Shown: positions 6,386 to 14,301 of the stretch, piece after piece | Position numbering within the stretch: the stretch's first letter is position 1 | Layout: each line of letters begins with the position of its first letter | From: JAJRVH01 sp964505995 | GTDB taxonomy: Bacteria > Pseudomonadota > Zetaproteobacteria > Mariprofundales > Mariprofundaceae | Assembly: GCA_964505995.1 (NCBI GenBank) | Contig: CAZDLB010000046.1 | Location: forward strand, 1-14,341 | Direction: 5' to 3' | Length of the DNA stretch: 14,341 bases | Notes under the pieces: model-generated | What the model saw: the letters and a program-made list of their open reading frames with translations, nothing else | What the model was told of the DNA's origin: nothing | Database searches by the model: none | Program-made: the position numbers and the translations under genes

Positions 6386-7022
6386 GGGCATTCCTTTCGG
6401 CCTGCGAGGCCTGCAGATAGACCGGCTGCGGATACCGGGGCAGGTCCGCGGTTTCAGGCAGGTTTTCCAGACTTCGGCGCAGGCATCGCTCCAGGGCGGC
6501 ATCGCGGCTCCTGCAGGCGGGGATGAACGACCAGTTCTCAAGCCTGATGGCCGGTTTGCTGTGCCCGGTCCAGGGGGCCGGCGCCATCGCCGCGACCTCA
6601 TCCCAGGCCACGCAGCGGTCCGCATCCTGAGCCTTGCCCTGGCGGTAGCGGCCGACGAAGGCCTCGCCTGCGCGCGCGTCCTCGATCACCGTCAGATCCG
6701 CATCCGTATCGACTTCGCAGGCGGTGATGGCCAGCGAGGAGAGATGAATGACGGGTTTCCCCCTTCCGGCATTGAAGCCGGCCAGCGTGGCTGCGGCGAT
6801 GCGCAGACCGGTGAACGATCCGGGGCCCGCTCCCAGGGCGAAGCCATCGAGTTCATCCCATCCCACCCCGGCCCGCTCAAGCAGTCCCCCCAGGACACCG
6901 GCAAGATCGGCCGAGCGCGGCCGGGCTGCACCCAGGCCCAGATGCAGGGCCGCATCGCCGAGAAGCAGGCAGGCCGCGGTCTGATTCACCGACGCATCCA
7001 GGGCCAGGATGGTGCTCAGCAT
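6378..7022 (-). CDS. tsaB: tRNA threonylcarbamoyladenosine synthesis protein TsaB
   Basis: TsaB (YeaZ) is the non-catalytic ASKHA-fold partner of TsaD. Together with TsaE they transfer the threonylcarbamoyl group to A37 of ANN-decoding tRNAs (t6A). The 214-aa protein opens with the ILALDAS strand and carries the family signature GAGPGSFTGLRIA (64-76), then IEDARAGEAFVGRY (113-126), matching IDARMGEVYWAEY of E. coli, and PVYLQAS near the C-terminus (200-206). Length is slightly below the 231 of E. coli. The ATG at 7022 begins 8 nt after the galU stop, with only a weak ribosome binding site, so it probably depends on readthrough from galU. Its stop overlaps the phosphatase start. The TsaC-like gene further upstream may belong to the same pathway. 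Confidence 0.93.
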   Translation of the reverse strand: MLSTILALDASVNQTAACLLLGDAALHLGLGAARPRSADLAGVLGGLLERAGVGWDELDGFALGAGPGSFTGLRIAAATLAGFNAGRGKPVIHLSSLAITACEVDTDADLTVIEDARAGEAFVGRYRQGKAQDADRCVAWDEVAAMAPAPWTGHSKPAIRLENWSFIPACRSRDAALERCLRRSLENLPETADLPRYPQPVYLQASQAERNAHV

Positions 7023-7030
7023 CGTGATGG

Positions 7031-7894
7031 CTACAGGTACTTCTTCAGGTTTTCGCGGAAGGCCTCGCCGTAGAGCGGATGCTGCAGGCCGAGCACCGCG
7101 TTGGCGATCAGAAAGCCGGCCGGATTGCCGGCATCGAAGCGCTGGCCTTCGATCAGCATGCCATAGACCGGCTCCTCGGAAGCCAGCCGGGCGATCGCAT
7201 CGGTCAGCTGGATCTCGTTGCCCTTGCCCGGCGGAACATCCTTCAGCAGCTGCATCAGCCGTGGCGTGAAGATGTAGCGCCCGATGATGGCCAGATCCGA
7301 TGGCGCTTCATCAGGCGCGGGCTTTTCGACCATGCCGGTCAGCCGCAGCAGCCCGTCGGTCTGGGACTCACAGGCCACCATGCCGTATTTGTGGGCTTCG
7401 GAGCGATCCACGCGCATCAGGCCGATCACCGAATGGCCGGTCTTTTCATGGATGGTGCGCAGCTGCTGCATCGCGGGGGTGTCGGCAACGATCAGCTCAT
7501 CGGCCAGCGCCACGCCGAAGGGCTCGTCATTGATCCAGTGGCGGGCGCAGAGCACCGCATGGCCCAGCCCCAGCGCCTGTTTCTGGCGCACATAGATGAC
7601 CTCGGCCATGCGCGAAATACGGGAAACCTCTTCATACAGTGCTTCCTTGCCGGCGGCCTTGAGGTTGGCCTCGAGTTCGGCCGAGATGTCGAAATGATCC
7701 TCGATCGAACGCTTGCCCCGGCCGGTGACCATGACGATCTCATCCATGCCCGCGGCCAGCGCCTCCTCGACGCCATACTGGATCAGCGGCTTGTCGACGA
7801 TGGTCAGCATCTCCTTCGGGCTGGCCTTCGTGGCCGGCAGGAAACGGGTGCCGAGTCCGGCCGTCGGGAAGATGATCTTGCGCAGCGGCTTCAT
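7031..7894 (-). CDS. galU: UTP--glucose-1-phosphate uridylyltransferase GalU
   Basis: GalU makes UDP-glucose and pyrophosphate from UTP and glucose-1-phosphate, supplying LPS, capsule, trehalose or glycogen-related pathways. The 287-aa protein begins with the nucleotide-binding signature GLGTRFLPATKASPKEML (13-30), with the catalytic-type Arg and Lys, then VDKPLIQYGVEEA. LADE of the metal-binding region, EKP and the late GNPAGFLIANAVLG segment also fit. Length is close to the usual 290-300. The ATG at 7894 matches the family N-terminus (MKPLRKIIFPTAGLG) although no strong Shine-Dalgarno sequence precedes it. A terminator (7932-7962) isolates it from ccsA upstream, so it should have its own promoter in the 7895-7931 gap. 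A perfect dyad lies there. It leads the unit galU-tsaB-phosphatase. Confidence 0.96.
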   Translation of the reverse strand: MKPLRKIIFPTAGLGTRFLPATKASPKEMLTIVDKPLIQYGVEEALAAGMDEIVMVTGRGKRSIEDHFDISAELEANLKAAGKEALYEEVSRISRMAEVIYVRQKQALGLGHAVLCARHWINDEPFGVALADELIVADTPAMQQLRTIHEKTGHSVIGLMRVDRSEAHKYGMVACESQTDGLLRLTGMVEKPAPDEAPSDLAIIGRYIFTPRLMQLLKDVPPGKGNEIQLTDAIARLASEEPVYGMLIEGQRFDAGNPAGFLIANAVLGLQHPLYGEAFRENLKKYL

Positions 7895-7909
7895 GGGCGG
7901 TCAGCTTAA

Positions 7910-7925
7910 TGAATCCTGTGATTCA
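7910..7925. repeat. Short dyad upstream of galU, possible operator
   Basis: TGAATC (7910-7915) and GATTCA (7920-7925) form a perfect 6-bp inverted repeat with a 4-nt spacer, 16 nt ahead of the galU start codon and just past the T-run of the ccsA terminator. The size and spacing would suit a dimeric regulator or a small RNA hairpin in the galU leader. A weak TTGTTG / ATTAAG pair with a 17-nt spacer overlaps it on the minus strand. The site occurs once here, so this is suggestive only. Confidence 0.3.
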
Positions 7926-7931
7926 GGCAAC

Positions 7932-7962
7932 AAAAACGGCCCTGCCGCGCACGACAGGGCCG
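7932..7962 (-). terminator. Rho-independent terminator after ccsA
   Basis: On the minus strand, CGGCCCTG (7962-7955) pairs perfectly with CAGGGCCG (7944-7937) around a 10-nt loop and is followed at once by TTTTTGTTG (7936 onward). This is a classic intrinsic terminator. It begins about 20 nt after the ccsA stop codon and marks the end of the transcript that includes resB and ccsA. Confidence 0.9.
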
Positions 7963-7981
7963 GGATGATGGAAGTCTCCCT

Positions 7982-9223
7982 TCAGGACAAGCGACCGTAG
8001 GAATGCAGGCCGGAGAGATACATGTTCACGCCGAGGAAGCAGAACACGGTGACGAGGAATCCGGCCACGGCCCACCAGGCCAGCGCCTTGCCATGCCAGC
8101 CGTGGGAAACGCGCGCATGCAGATAGGCGCCGTAGACGAGCCAGACGATCAGCGCCCAGGTCTCCTTCGGATCCCAGGACCAGTAGCCGCCCCAGGCCTC
8201 GGCCGCCCAGGCGGCGCCCAGAATCGTGGCCAGCGTGAAGGCCGGGAAGCCGATGGCCACGGCCTTGTAGGCCAGCTGGTCGAGCTGATCCAGTGTCGGG
8301 AAGATGGTCAGCAGCTTCGATTTGCTTCCCTTCGCCTCCAGGCGATGGCGGGTCAGATAGGCCATGCCGGCGCCACAGGCCACGGCAAAGGAGCCGTAGC
8401 CGATAAAGTTCATCGGTACATGGATCTTCATCCAGTAGGACTGCAGGGCGGGCACCAGCGGCTTGATGTCTGCCTGGCCGACCGAATCCAGCCAGATGCC
8501 GAAGAACACGCCGGCGGAAACCAGCGTCATCACGAAGGCGCCCATGGCCTTGGCCTGATAGCGCTTCTCCAGCGCCAGATAGACGGCGCCGGTGATGCAG
8601 AACAGCAGGATGAAGACCTCGTAGAGGTTGGAGACCGGCGCATGGCCGATGTCCATGTCGAAAAGATAGGACTCGTGCCAGCGCAGCAGCAGCGCCGAGC
8701 CGCCGGCATAGACGCCGGCATAGGCGCTCCAGGTCGCGATGCGGCCGATGAAGGATTCCGGCGCGAACAGATAGGCGATATAGGCCACGGCCGAGAAGAT
8801 GAACAGCACGTTCATCGCCATGATGACCTTGCCGGCGAACAGGTTGGACTGATCCTCGTACGAGATCAGCTCCTTCGCCGGCTCGAAGAAGGTCCAGACC
8901 CAGGCCAGCACGACCATCAGCAGCGCGCCGTCCAGCCAGGGCGTGCAGTTGCGCGCCAGCTTCGATTCGATCCATTTCGGCCGCAGCGCGCTGCCGACGG
9001 CGGCCAGGGCGCAGGCGAAGAGGATGCCGGTGCCACCCCAGATGACCCCCTTCATGCTCAGGATCTGATACAGGAAGGCATCCTCGTCATAGCCCCCCTG
9101 CCCGAACATGGCCATGGCCGCGATGCCGGCCATCAGGCCGAGATAGGCGGCAAAGCGCAGATAGGCCCAGCGGCCGGTATTGAAGGTTTCGAAGAACGTG
9201 GCTTCGGCGGTGGTTGCACTCAT
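7982..9223 (-). CDS. ccsA: System II cytochrome c biogenesis protein CcsA (CcsB-type)
   Basis: CcsA is the integral membrane protein that, with ResB/CcsB, carries heme across the inner membrane and attaches it to CXXCH motifs of apocytochromes c. The 413-aa protein is strongly hydrophobic with about eight membrane segments. It has the tryptophan-rich WWD heme-handling motif (WGGYWSWDPKETWALIVW, 344-361) and the conserved histidines in HAPVSNLYE (194), KIHVPMNFIGYGSF (268) and GLHSYG (406). It has a long hydrophobic N-terminal region (20-160) ahead of the core, as CcsA of the ResB-linked type often does. The ATG at 9223 overlaps the resB stop as ATGA, and GGGAG stands 8 nt upstream. This makes a coupled resB-ccsA pair closed by the terminator at 7932-7962. 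Naming differs between databases (CcsA, CcsB, CcmF/CcyK/CcsA family). Confidence 0.94.
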   Translation of the reverse strand: MSATTAEATFFETFNTGRWAYLRFAAYLGLMAGIAAMAMFGQGGYDEDAFLYQILSMKGVIWGGTGILFACALAAVGSALRPKWIESKLARNCTPWLDGALLMVVLAWVWTFFEPAKELISYEDQSNLFAGKVIMAMNVLFIFSAVAYIAYLFAPESFIGRIATWSAYAGVYAGGSALLLRWHESYLFDMDIGHAPVSNLYEVFILLFCITGAVYLALEKRYQAKAMGAFVMTLVSAGVFFGIWLDSVGQADIKPLVPALQSYWMKIHVPMNFIGYGSFAVACGAGMAYLTRHRLEAKGSKSKLLTIFPTLDQLDQLAYKAVAIGFPAFTLATILGAAWAAEAWGGYWSWDPKETWALIVWLVYGAYLHARVSHGWHGKALAWWAVAGFLVTVFCFLGVNMYLSGLHSYGRLS

Positions 9224-10923
9224 GCGGAACTCCCTCGTTTGGATTGGCTGGCAAAATCATCATCGAGCTTCATGAACAGTTCGTGAAAGAAATGCTCGAA
9301 GGTCATCGCGTTGCGCGTGACCATGCCGGCCAGACTGACACGGCCATCGGGCCGGACGATCAGCCACAGCTTGCGATGCGGCATGTAGAACATGATGCAC
9401 AGGCCGATGACCAGGATGGCGCTGCCGACCCAGACGACATTCATGCCCGGATCCTTCGCCAGCTGCAGACCGGTGTAATAGACCTGATCGAAATCATCGA
9501 GCATCGGCAGCAGCGGCCAGGGCAGCTGCGGCAGGATCTGCGAGGCCTGCAGCACGCGCATCGCCATCTGCTGGAAGCCCTCAGGACGCTGATCGCCGAA
9601 GACGTCGCGCATGGCCTGCCTGAAGGCATTCAGATGCGCCTGCCTGGCATCGCTCTCGGTGGCCTCGTTCAGGTGTTTCATGAAGGCATGGAACAGCTCC
9701 CATTCCTTCGGATTCGTCAGGTCGATCCCCAGTGCCACGGGGCGGTAGTCCTTCGCATCGCCGGTCAGCGACAGCGACATGAACGAGCCCTGGTTGTTGC
9801 CGTCGGCATCGATGAACGGCTGCTGGAACAGCTTGATCTTCACCGGCCGCAGCCCCGGTCCGCGCATCTCGAACTCGACGGCCGGCCCGAGATCGCGCCA
9901 GCGGTTCGGCTCGCCCGGGTTGGCCATGTTCTCGACGTTGTATGGCTTGAAGTCGGTGACCTTCAGCTCGACGCCGGTCTTCTCGTCCTTCCAGGTCTCG
10001 TAGACATGGGTCTTGGCGATATCGACAACCTTGCTGCCGTCGAGGTGGAAGAGCTTGAAGGTGACGGCCGAGCCGCCATCGCCGAAGCTCGCCTGATAGA
10101 TGCGCACGCCCTTGTAGTACAGCGGCTCGTTGACGATGATATCCGAGGTCAGAACCTCCTTGCCATCGTCGATGATGGTCAGGTTGCTGCGAAATTCCTT
10201 CGGCGCGCCGGTCGGATAGAAGTCGATGAAGAAGTCGTTGCAACGGACCTCGAACGGCATCTTCAGGGTTTCGGTTTCGGTGCCTCTCAGAAAGGAGATC
10301 TCGCTTTCCTTGCCGCCTTCGGGCACGGCCATGTTGCCGCGGAAGCCGTAGTGCACGCTCATCCAGCCGCCGATCAGGATCACCAGCAGCGCGCCATGCA
10401 CGAGGATGTATCCCCACTTGTTCCAGCGCCCCTTGTCGGCGCGGACGACCAGGCGCCCGTCCATGTTCTCCTCGCGGAACTCCCAGCCATGCAGCCGCGC
10501 GCGGAAGGCATCGGCCAGTGCCCCGGCATCGGCCCTGGGCAGCTGCCAGTCATGCACGAACTGGAAGCGCTTCAGCGACTTGTCGGCCAGATGCGTGTTG
10601 CGGCTCTTCATCTCCTTGAGCATGCGCGGCACGTTGCGCCACAGGCAGGCCGTCAGCGACACCATCAGAAAGCCCAGCATCGTCAGGAACCACCAGGTGT
10701 GGTACATGTCGAACAGGCCGAGGCCGCGGAACACCCAGTACCACAGCGGCCCGAACTGCTGCAGATAATCGGCCTGGCTCTGGTTCTGCAGCAGCACCGT
10801 GCCGATGACCGAGGCGATGGACAGCACTATCAGCAGGATCACCGCGAAGGACATCGAACCCAGCCGCAGCCAGAGGGATTTCAGAAGCTCGCCAAACGAT
10901 TGCATGCGCGGCATGTTAGCCAT
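9220..10923 (-). CDS. resB: System II cytochrome c biogenesis protein ResB (CcsB/Ccs1)
   Basis: ResB forms the cytochrome c synthase with CcsA and binds the apocytochrome and heme. The 567-aa protein shows the ResB plan: membrane segments at about 25-45, 75-95 and 170-189, a large periplasmic domain (about 190-490) and a last membrane segment at about 496-514 (VVWVGSAILVIGLCIMFY), then MPHRKLW. His176 in WGYILVHGALL is a likely heme-related histidine of the third segment. YYKGVRIYQASFGDGGS in the outer domain is typical of the family. The start is not firm: ATGs lie at 10923, 10914 and 10905, none with a good Shine-Dalgarno sequence; I kept the first, which begins 14 nt after the TsaC-like stop. 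The end overlaps ccsA by 4 nt. Confidence 0.93.
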   Translation of the reverse strand: MANMPRMQSFGELLKSLWLRLGSMSFAVILLIVLSIASVIGTVLLQNQSQADYLQQFGPLWYWVFRGLGLFDMYHTWWFLTMLGFLMVSLTACLWRNVPRMLKEMKSRNTHLADKSLKRFQFVHDWQLPRADAGALADAFRARLHGWEFREENMDGRLVVRADKGRWNKWGYILVHGALLVILIGGWMSVHYGFRGNMAVPEGGKESEISFLRGTETETLKMPFEVRCNDFFIDFYPTGAPKEFRSNLTIIDDGKEVLTSDIIVNEPLYYKGVRIYQASFGDGGSAVTFKLFHLDGSKVVDIAKTHVYETWKDEKTGVELKVTDFKPYNVENMANPGEPNRWRDLGPAVEFEMRGPGLRPVKIKLFQQPFIDADGNNQGSFMSLSLTGDAKDYRPVALGIDLTNPKEWELFHAFMKHLNEATESDARQAHLNAFRQAMRDVFGDQRPEGFQQMAMRVLQASQILPQLPWPLLPMLDDFDQVYYTGLQLAKDPGMNVVWVGSAILVIGLCIMFYMPHRKLWLIVRPDGRVSLAGMVTRNAMTFEHFFHELFMKLDDDFASQSKRGSSA

Positions 10924-10937
10924 TCATCATCGGCGCG

Positions 10938-11498
10938 TCATGGCCGGATCACGGTGCAGATATTGCGCCGGATGGCCAGCATGCGCGAGCCCCGCCCCAG
11001 GCCCTGGCCGCCGCCCAGATGGGCATTGATCCAGCGGCGATGGCGCATCCGGTGCGCAAGCCCCGGTTTCGCGGTGGTTTCACCCCGGCGGTTCAGGCTG
11101 CTGGAAACGACGAGTCCGCCCGCGGCCCGGGCCAGCAGACGCGTGGCCGCATCCGCATCCACGCGCACGGCGAGCATGCCCCGGTCATAGCAGCATTCGG
11201 GAAGCCCGGGCCTGCCGGGAAACACCAGCGTCATCGTGCCCGGCCAGCAAGACCTTGCGGCGCGGCGCAGTTCCGGGGAAAGATGGCGCGCAAGCCTCAG
11301 CGCCGTGGCTGTTGCATCGGCCAGCAGCAGGAACGGGCTGCGACGCTGCTTGAAGCGCCGCAGCCGGGCGAGCGCCGGATCGCTGGCCGGGGATGCAGCC
11401 ACGCCGGGCAGGGTCGAGGTCTGATGCGCGATCAGCCCCCCGGCCTTCAGGATGCGCGCGCCCCGCAGGGCGGCCAGTCGCCGATGGATGGCGCGCAA
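10938..11498 (-). CDS. Divergent TsaC/Sua5/YrdC-family protein
   Basis: YrdC-fold proteins such as TsaC make threonylcarbamoyl-AMP from threonine, bicarbonate and ATP, the first step of t6A synthesis. This 186-aa protein keeps the outline: GGLIAHQTST (20-29), LRRFKQRRSPFLLL (46-59), WPGTMTLVFP (85-94), LAVRVDAD (109-116) and a serine-rich VVSSSLNRRG (130-139). Several motifs have drifted from E. coli TsaC: YPTEAVFGLG reads HQTSTLPGVA, and STSANLSG reads SSSLNRRG. The C-terminal part is Arg/Gly-rich and unlike the family. The first possible start is TTG at 11498, 9 nt after the purE stop and in the same frame as purE; no good ribosome binding site is seen. It may be a working but diverged TsaC, a paralogue with another task, or a gene in decay. 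Family call moderately sure, activity unknown. Confidence 0.7.
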   Translation of the reverse strand: MRAIHRRLAALRGARILKAGGLIAHQTSTLPGVAASPASDPALARLRRFKQRRSPFLLLADATATALRLARHLSPELRRAARSCWPGTMTLVFPGRPGLPECCYDRGMLAVRVDADAATRLLARAAGGLVVSSSLNRRGETTAKPGLAHRMRHRRWINAHLGGGQGLGRGSRMLAIRRNICTVIRP

Positions 11499-11507
11499 AA
11501 GCCGGCT

Positions 11508-11981
11508 TCAGTCCTCGGCGAGGATGGCGCGGGCCTGGGCCTCGCGGTCGGCGACCAGCTTCTCGGTCAGATCCGCATCGTTCAGCGCCAGGATCTGGAT
11601 GGCCAGCAGCGCCGCATTCTTCGCGGCATTGATGCCGACGGTCGCCACCGGAAGTCCCGGCGGCATCATCACCGTCGAATGCAGCGCATCCTCGCCGTTC
11701 AGGGGGCCGGCCGCGATGGGCACGCCGATGACCGGGCGCACGGTCTTGGAGCAGACGACGCCGGCCAGGTGGGCCGCCATGCCGGCGGCACAGATGAAGA
11801 CCTGGCAGCCGGCGGCCTCGGCATCGCGCACGGCCTGCACGGTCGCCTCGGGGGTGCGGTGCGCCGAGCGGATCATCGTTTTGTAGGGCACGCCGAATTC
11901 GTCGAGCACGGCCTCGGCCTTTTCCATGACCGGACGGTCGGACTTGCTGCCCATCAGGATCAGCACCTTGATCGGATCCAT
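11508..11981 (-). CDS. purE: N5-carboxyaminoimidazole ribonucleotide mutase PurE
   Basis: Class I PurE converts N5-CAIR to CAIR in purine synthesis. The 157-aa protein has all signature elements: MGSKSD (10-15), catalytic His41 in RSAHRTP, CAAGMAAHLAGV (64-75), GVPIA (86-90) and GEDALHSTVMMPPGLPVATVGIN (96-118). Length is slightly below the 169 of E. coli. The ATG at 11981 follows the purD stop directly (TGAATG) and has a perfect AAGGAGG (11993-11987) five nt upstream, the best ribosome binding site in the window. The partner ATPase PurK, which makes N5-CAIR, usually sits beside purE; here a TsaC-like gene takes that place, so purK must lie elsewhere or be missing. Confidence 0.96.
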   Translation of the reverse strand: MDPIKVLILMGSKSDRPVMEKAEAVLDEFGVPYKTMIRSAHRTPEATVQAVRDAEAAGCQVFICAAGMAAHLAGVVCSKTVRPVIGVPIAAGPLNGEDALHSTVMMPPGLPVATVGINAAKNAALLAIQILALNDADLTEKLVADREAQARAILAED

Positions 11982-13262
11982 TCAGTCCTCCTTCTCACGG
12001 GCGATGGCGCGATGGCCGATGTCGCGGCGATAGAAACCGCCGGGCCAGTCGAGATGCGTCAGCGCCGCATAGGCCTTGCGCTGCGCCTCGGAAACGGTTT
12101 CGCCGAGGGCCGTGACGCCGAGCACGCGGCCGCCGGCATTGACGATCTGCCCGTCCTGGAGGGCCGTGCCGGCATGGAAGACGATGGCGCCGGCGGCCTC
12201 GATTTCATCCAGGCCGCGAATCGGCTGCCCCTTCTCGAAGCTTCCGGGATAGCCGTCGGAGGCGACGACGACGCAGAGCGCTGGGCGCTCGTCCCATTCC
12301 AGTTCCACGCCGTCCAGCCGCTTCTCGGCCGCGGCCAGCAGCACTTCGCCGAGATCGGATTTCAGCCGGCTCATCAGCGGCTGGCATTCCGGGTCGCCGA
12401 AGCGCACGTTGAACTCCAGCGTCTTCGGGCCATCCCTGGTCAGCATGACGCCGGCATAGAGCGTGCCGATGAACTCGATGCCGCGGCGCTTGAGCGCGGC
12501 GATTATCGGCCGCGCGATCTCGTCCAGGACCCGCCCGGCGATCTCCGGCGTGACGCAGGGCGCCGGCGAATAGGCGCCCATGCCGCCGGTGTTCGGGCCC
12601 TTGTCACCGTCCAGCAGCGCCTTGTGATCCTGGCTGGAATCCAGCGGCAGGATCGTGTCACCGGAAACGAGGAACAGGCAGGAGGCCTCCTCACCTTCGA
12701 GGCATTCCTCGATGACGACCTGCGAGCCGGCCGAACCGAAGGCGTTGCCGGCAAGCATGTCGCGCGCCGCGGCCACGGCCTCCTCGACCGTCTGCGCAAC
12801 GATCACACCCTTGCCGGCGGCGAGTCCCGATGCCTTGACGACGATGGGTGCGCCCCATTCGCGGATCAGTCTTTCGGCCGCATCGGGATCGGTATGCACC
12901 TCAAAGCGCGCCGTCGGCACGCCCGCCTCGGCCATCAGCTGCTTGGAGAAGGACTTGCTGCCCTCAAGCTCGGCCGCGGCCTGATCCGGGCCGTACACGG
13001 CAAAGCCCTCGGCGCGCAGCCTGTCGGCAAGACCCGCGACCAGCGGCGCTTCCGGACCGACGACGACCAGACGGGGCTGTTCGGATCGCGCCAGATCGAC
13101 GAGGCCGTCGATGTCCCCGGCGCCGACATCCACGCAGCGGGCATCGCGTGCGATGCCGGGATTTCCCGGCGCACAGACCACCTCGGACACCGAGGGCGAA
13201 CGCCTCAGTTTCCAGCACAGTGCATGTTCGCGGCCACCGCCGCCGACAACCAGAACCTTCAT
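11982..13262 (-). CDS. purD: Phosphoribosylamine--glycine ligase PurD
   Basis: PurD (GAR synthetase) joins glycine to phosphoribosylamine with ATP, the second step of purine synthesis. The 426-aa protein starts with the Rossmann-like VLVVGGGGREHA (3-14), followed by APGNPG (31-36), VVVGPEAPLVAGL (67-79) and GSKSFSKQLM (101-110), the start of the ATP-grasp part. KASGLAAGKGV (143-153), the family signature QDHKALLDGDKGPNTGGMGA (211-230) and FNVRFGDPE complete the ATP-grasp core. Length matches E. coli (429). The ATG at 13262 is chosen over an open frame running back to 13388 because MKVLVVGGGGREHA is the standard N-terminus and a GAGG lies 5-6 nt upstream. It sits 34 nt after the channel gene stop and abuts purE. 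Confidence 0.96.
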   Translation of the reverse strand: MKVLVVGGGGREHALCWKLRRSPSVSEVVCAPGNPGIARDARCVDVGAGDIDGLVDLARSEQPRLVVVGPEAPLVAGLADRLRAEGFAVYGPDQAAAELEGSKSFSKQLMAEAGVPTARFEVHTDPDAAERLIREWGAPIVVKASGLAAGKGVIVAQTVEEAVAAARDMLAGNAFGSAGSQVVIEECLEGEEASCLFLVSGDTILPLDSSQDHKALLDGDKGPNTGGMGAYSPAPCVTPEIAGRVLDEIARPIIAALKRRGIEFIGTLYAGVMLTRDGPKTLEFNVRFGDPECQPLMSRLKSDLGEVLLAAAEKRLDGVELEWDERPALCVVVASDGYPGSFEKGQPIRGLDEIEAAGAIVFHAGTALQDGQIVNAGGRVLGVTALGETVSEAQRKAYAALTHLDWPGGFYRRDIGHRAIAREKED

Positions 13263-13296
13263 TCGAAACCTCGCCAGATGAACGTGAGGGCCAAGC

Positions 13297-14301
13297 CTAG
13301 CGATCCGATTCCGGCTTGTCCCCGCCGGCCGTGGCATGACCGTGGACAAAGAGCTTCTCGCCGCAATGCGGGCAGCGGCTGCCCTCAAGCTCGGCCAGCA
13401 GACTGAACTCGGCCCGCGTCACGGCCTTGGCATCGTCGAGATTCAGACCCAGGTGCTTGCGGATCTCCTCCAGGTGCTTCTGCTCCTCCTCGGTGATGAC
13501 GCCATCCTCGAGCGCCTCGCGCACGCTGCTCTGGTAGATTTCGCGTCGTTTCTGCATCTCGCGCGTGAAGCCGGCGGCGATGATGCCTGCCGGCAGCGCG
13601 GCCATGCCGACGCCGAGCATCGTGATGATCAGCGCGAAGATGCGGCCGGCATCGGTATGCGGCACGACATCGCCGTAGCCGACCGTCGTCAGTGTCACGA
13701 TGGCCCACCACATGGCCGACGGGATGCTGCCGAAGGCATCCGGCTGCGCATCGTGTTCGACGACATAGATGCCGCCGGCGGCCAGCACCGCAAGCACCAG
13801 CAGCACGAAAAGCGCCGAGGCCAGCACCGGGCCTTCCATGCGGATGACCTGCATCAGGATCTCCAGCGGATGGAAATGCCGCGTCAGCTTGAACACCCGC
13901 AGCAGCCGCAGCACGCGCAAAAAGCGCGTGTCCAGTCCGATGAACATGGACAGGTAATAGGGCAGGATGGCCAGCAGATCGACCAGCGCCATGAACGAGA
14001 CCATGTAGCGCAGCCGCCCCCGGACAGGGTGGTAATAATCCGCCGATTCGATGCAGACCCAGACGCGCAGCAGGTATTCAAGCGTGAACACGGCCACGGA
14101 GAAGGTTTCGAAGCCCTCGAAGAAGGCCGTATGCGCCCGATAGACCGGTTCGACGGATTCGAGCACGATGGCGACGACATTGGCGAGGATCAGCATCATG
14201 ATGAAGCCGTTGAAGATGCGCGAGGCCAGAGAGCCGCCCTCCTCCGCGATCGCATAGGCGCTGGATCGCAGTCGCTCGATCGATGAGAGCTCGCCGGTCA
14301 T
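13297..14301 (-). CDS. Six-transmembrane voltage-gated potassium channel
   Basis: This 334-aa protein is a Kv-type K+ channel subunit, expected to form a tetramer in the inner membrane. S1 to S3 lie at about 29-48, 64-83 and 101-121. S4 (about 124-141) has positive charges at every third position: R126, R129, R132, R135, K138, R141. S5 is at 158-178, the pore with selectivity filter TTVGYGD at 205-211, and S6 at 219-246. The cytosolic tail has a charged helical stretch (251-286) resembling a SHOCT-like segment (ALEDGVITEEEQKHLEEIRK). It then shows CPHC (310-313) followed by HGH (320-322), a possible small metal site. No RCK nucleotide-binding domain is present. The ATG at 14301 has a close AAGG; the remaining 40 nt to the window edge show no clear promoter. 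Which signal gates it cannot be told. Confidence 0.9.
   Translation of the reverse strand: MTGELSSIERLRSSAYAIAEEGGSLASRIFNGFIMMLILANVVAIVLESVEPVYRAHTAFFEGFETFSVAVFTLEYLLRVWVCIESADYYHPVRGRLRYMVSFMALVDLLAILPYYLSMFIGLDTRFLRVLRLLRVFKLTRHFHPLEILMQVIRMEGPVLASALFVLLVLAVLAAGGIYVVEHDAQPDAFGSIPSAMWWAIVTLTTVGYGDVVPHTDAGRIFALIITMLGVGMAALPAGIIAAGFTREMQKRREIYQSSVREALEDGVITEEEQKHLEEIRKHLGLNLDDAKAVTRAEFSLLAELEGSRCPHCGEKLFVHGHATAGGDKPESDR

Noticed and set aside
6386..6391. ATG at 6391 as phosphatase start
   Set aside because: The AAAGGA directly abuts it, whereas the ATG six bases later has correct spacing and gives the usual N-terminus.
9214..11190. 658-codon plus-strand open frame opposite resB
   Set aside because: His/Gln/Arg-rich nonsense composition, no domain, and fully antisense to a strong resB match.
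11019..13406. 795-codon plus-strand open frame opposite purE and purD
   Set aside because: Antisense shadow caused by GC-rich codon bias; the minus strand encodes clear PurD and PurE.
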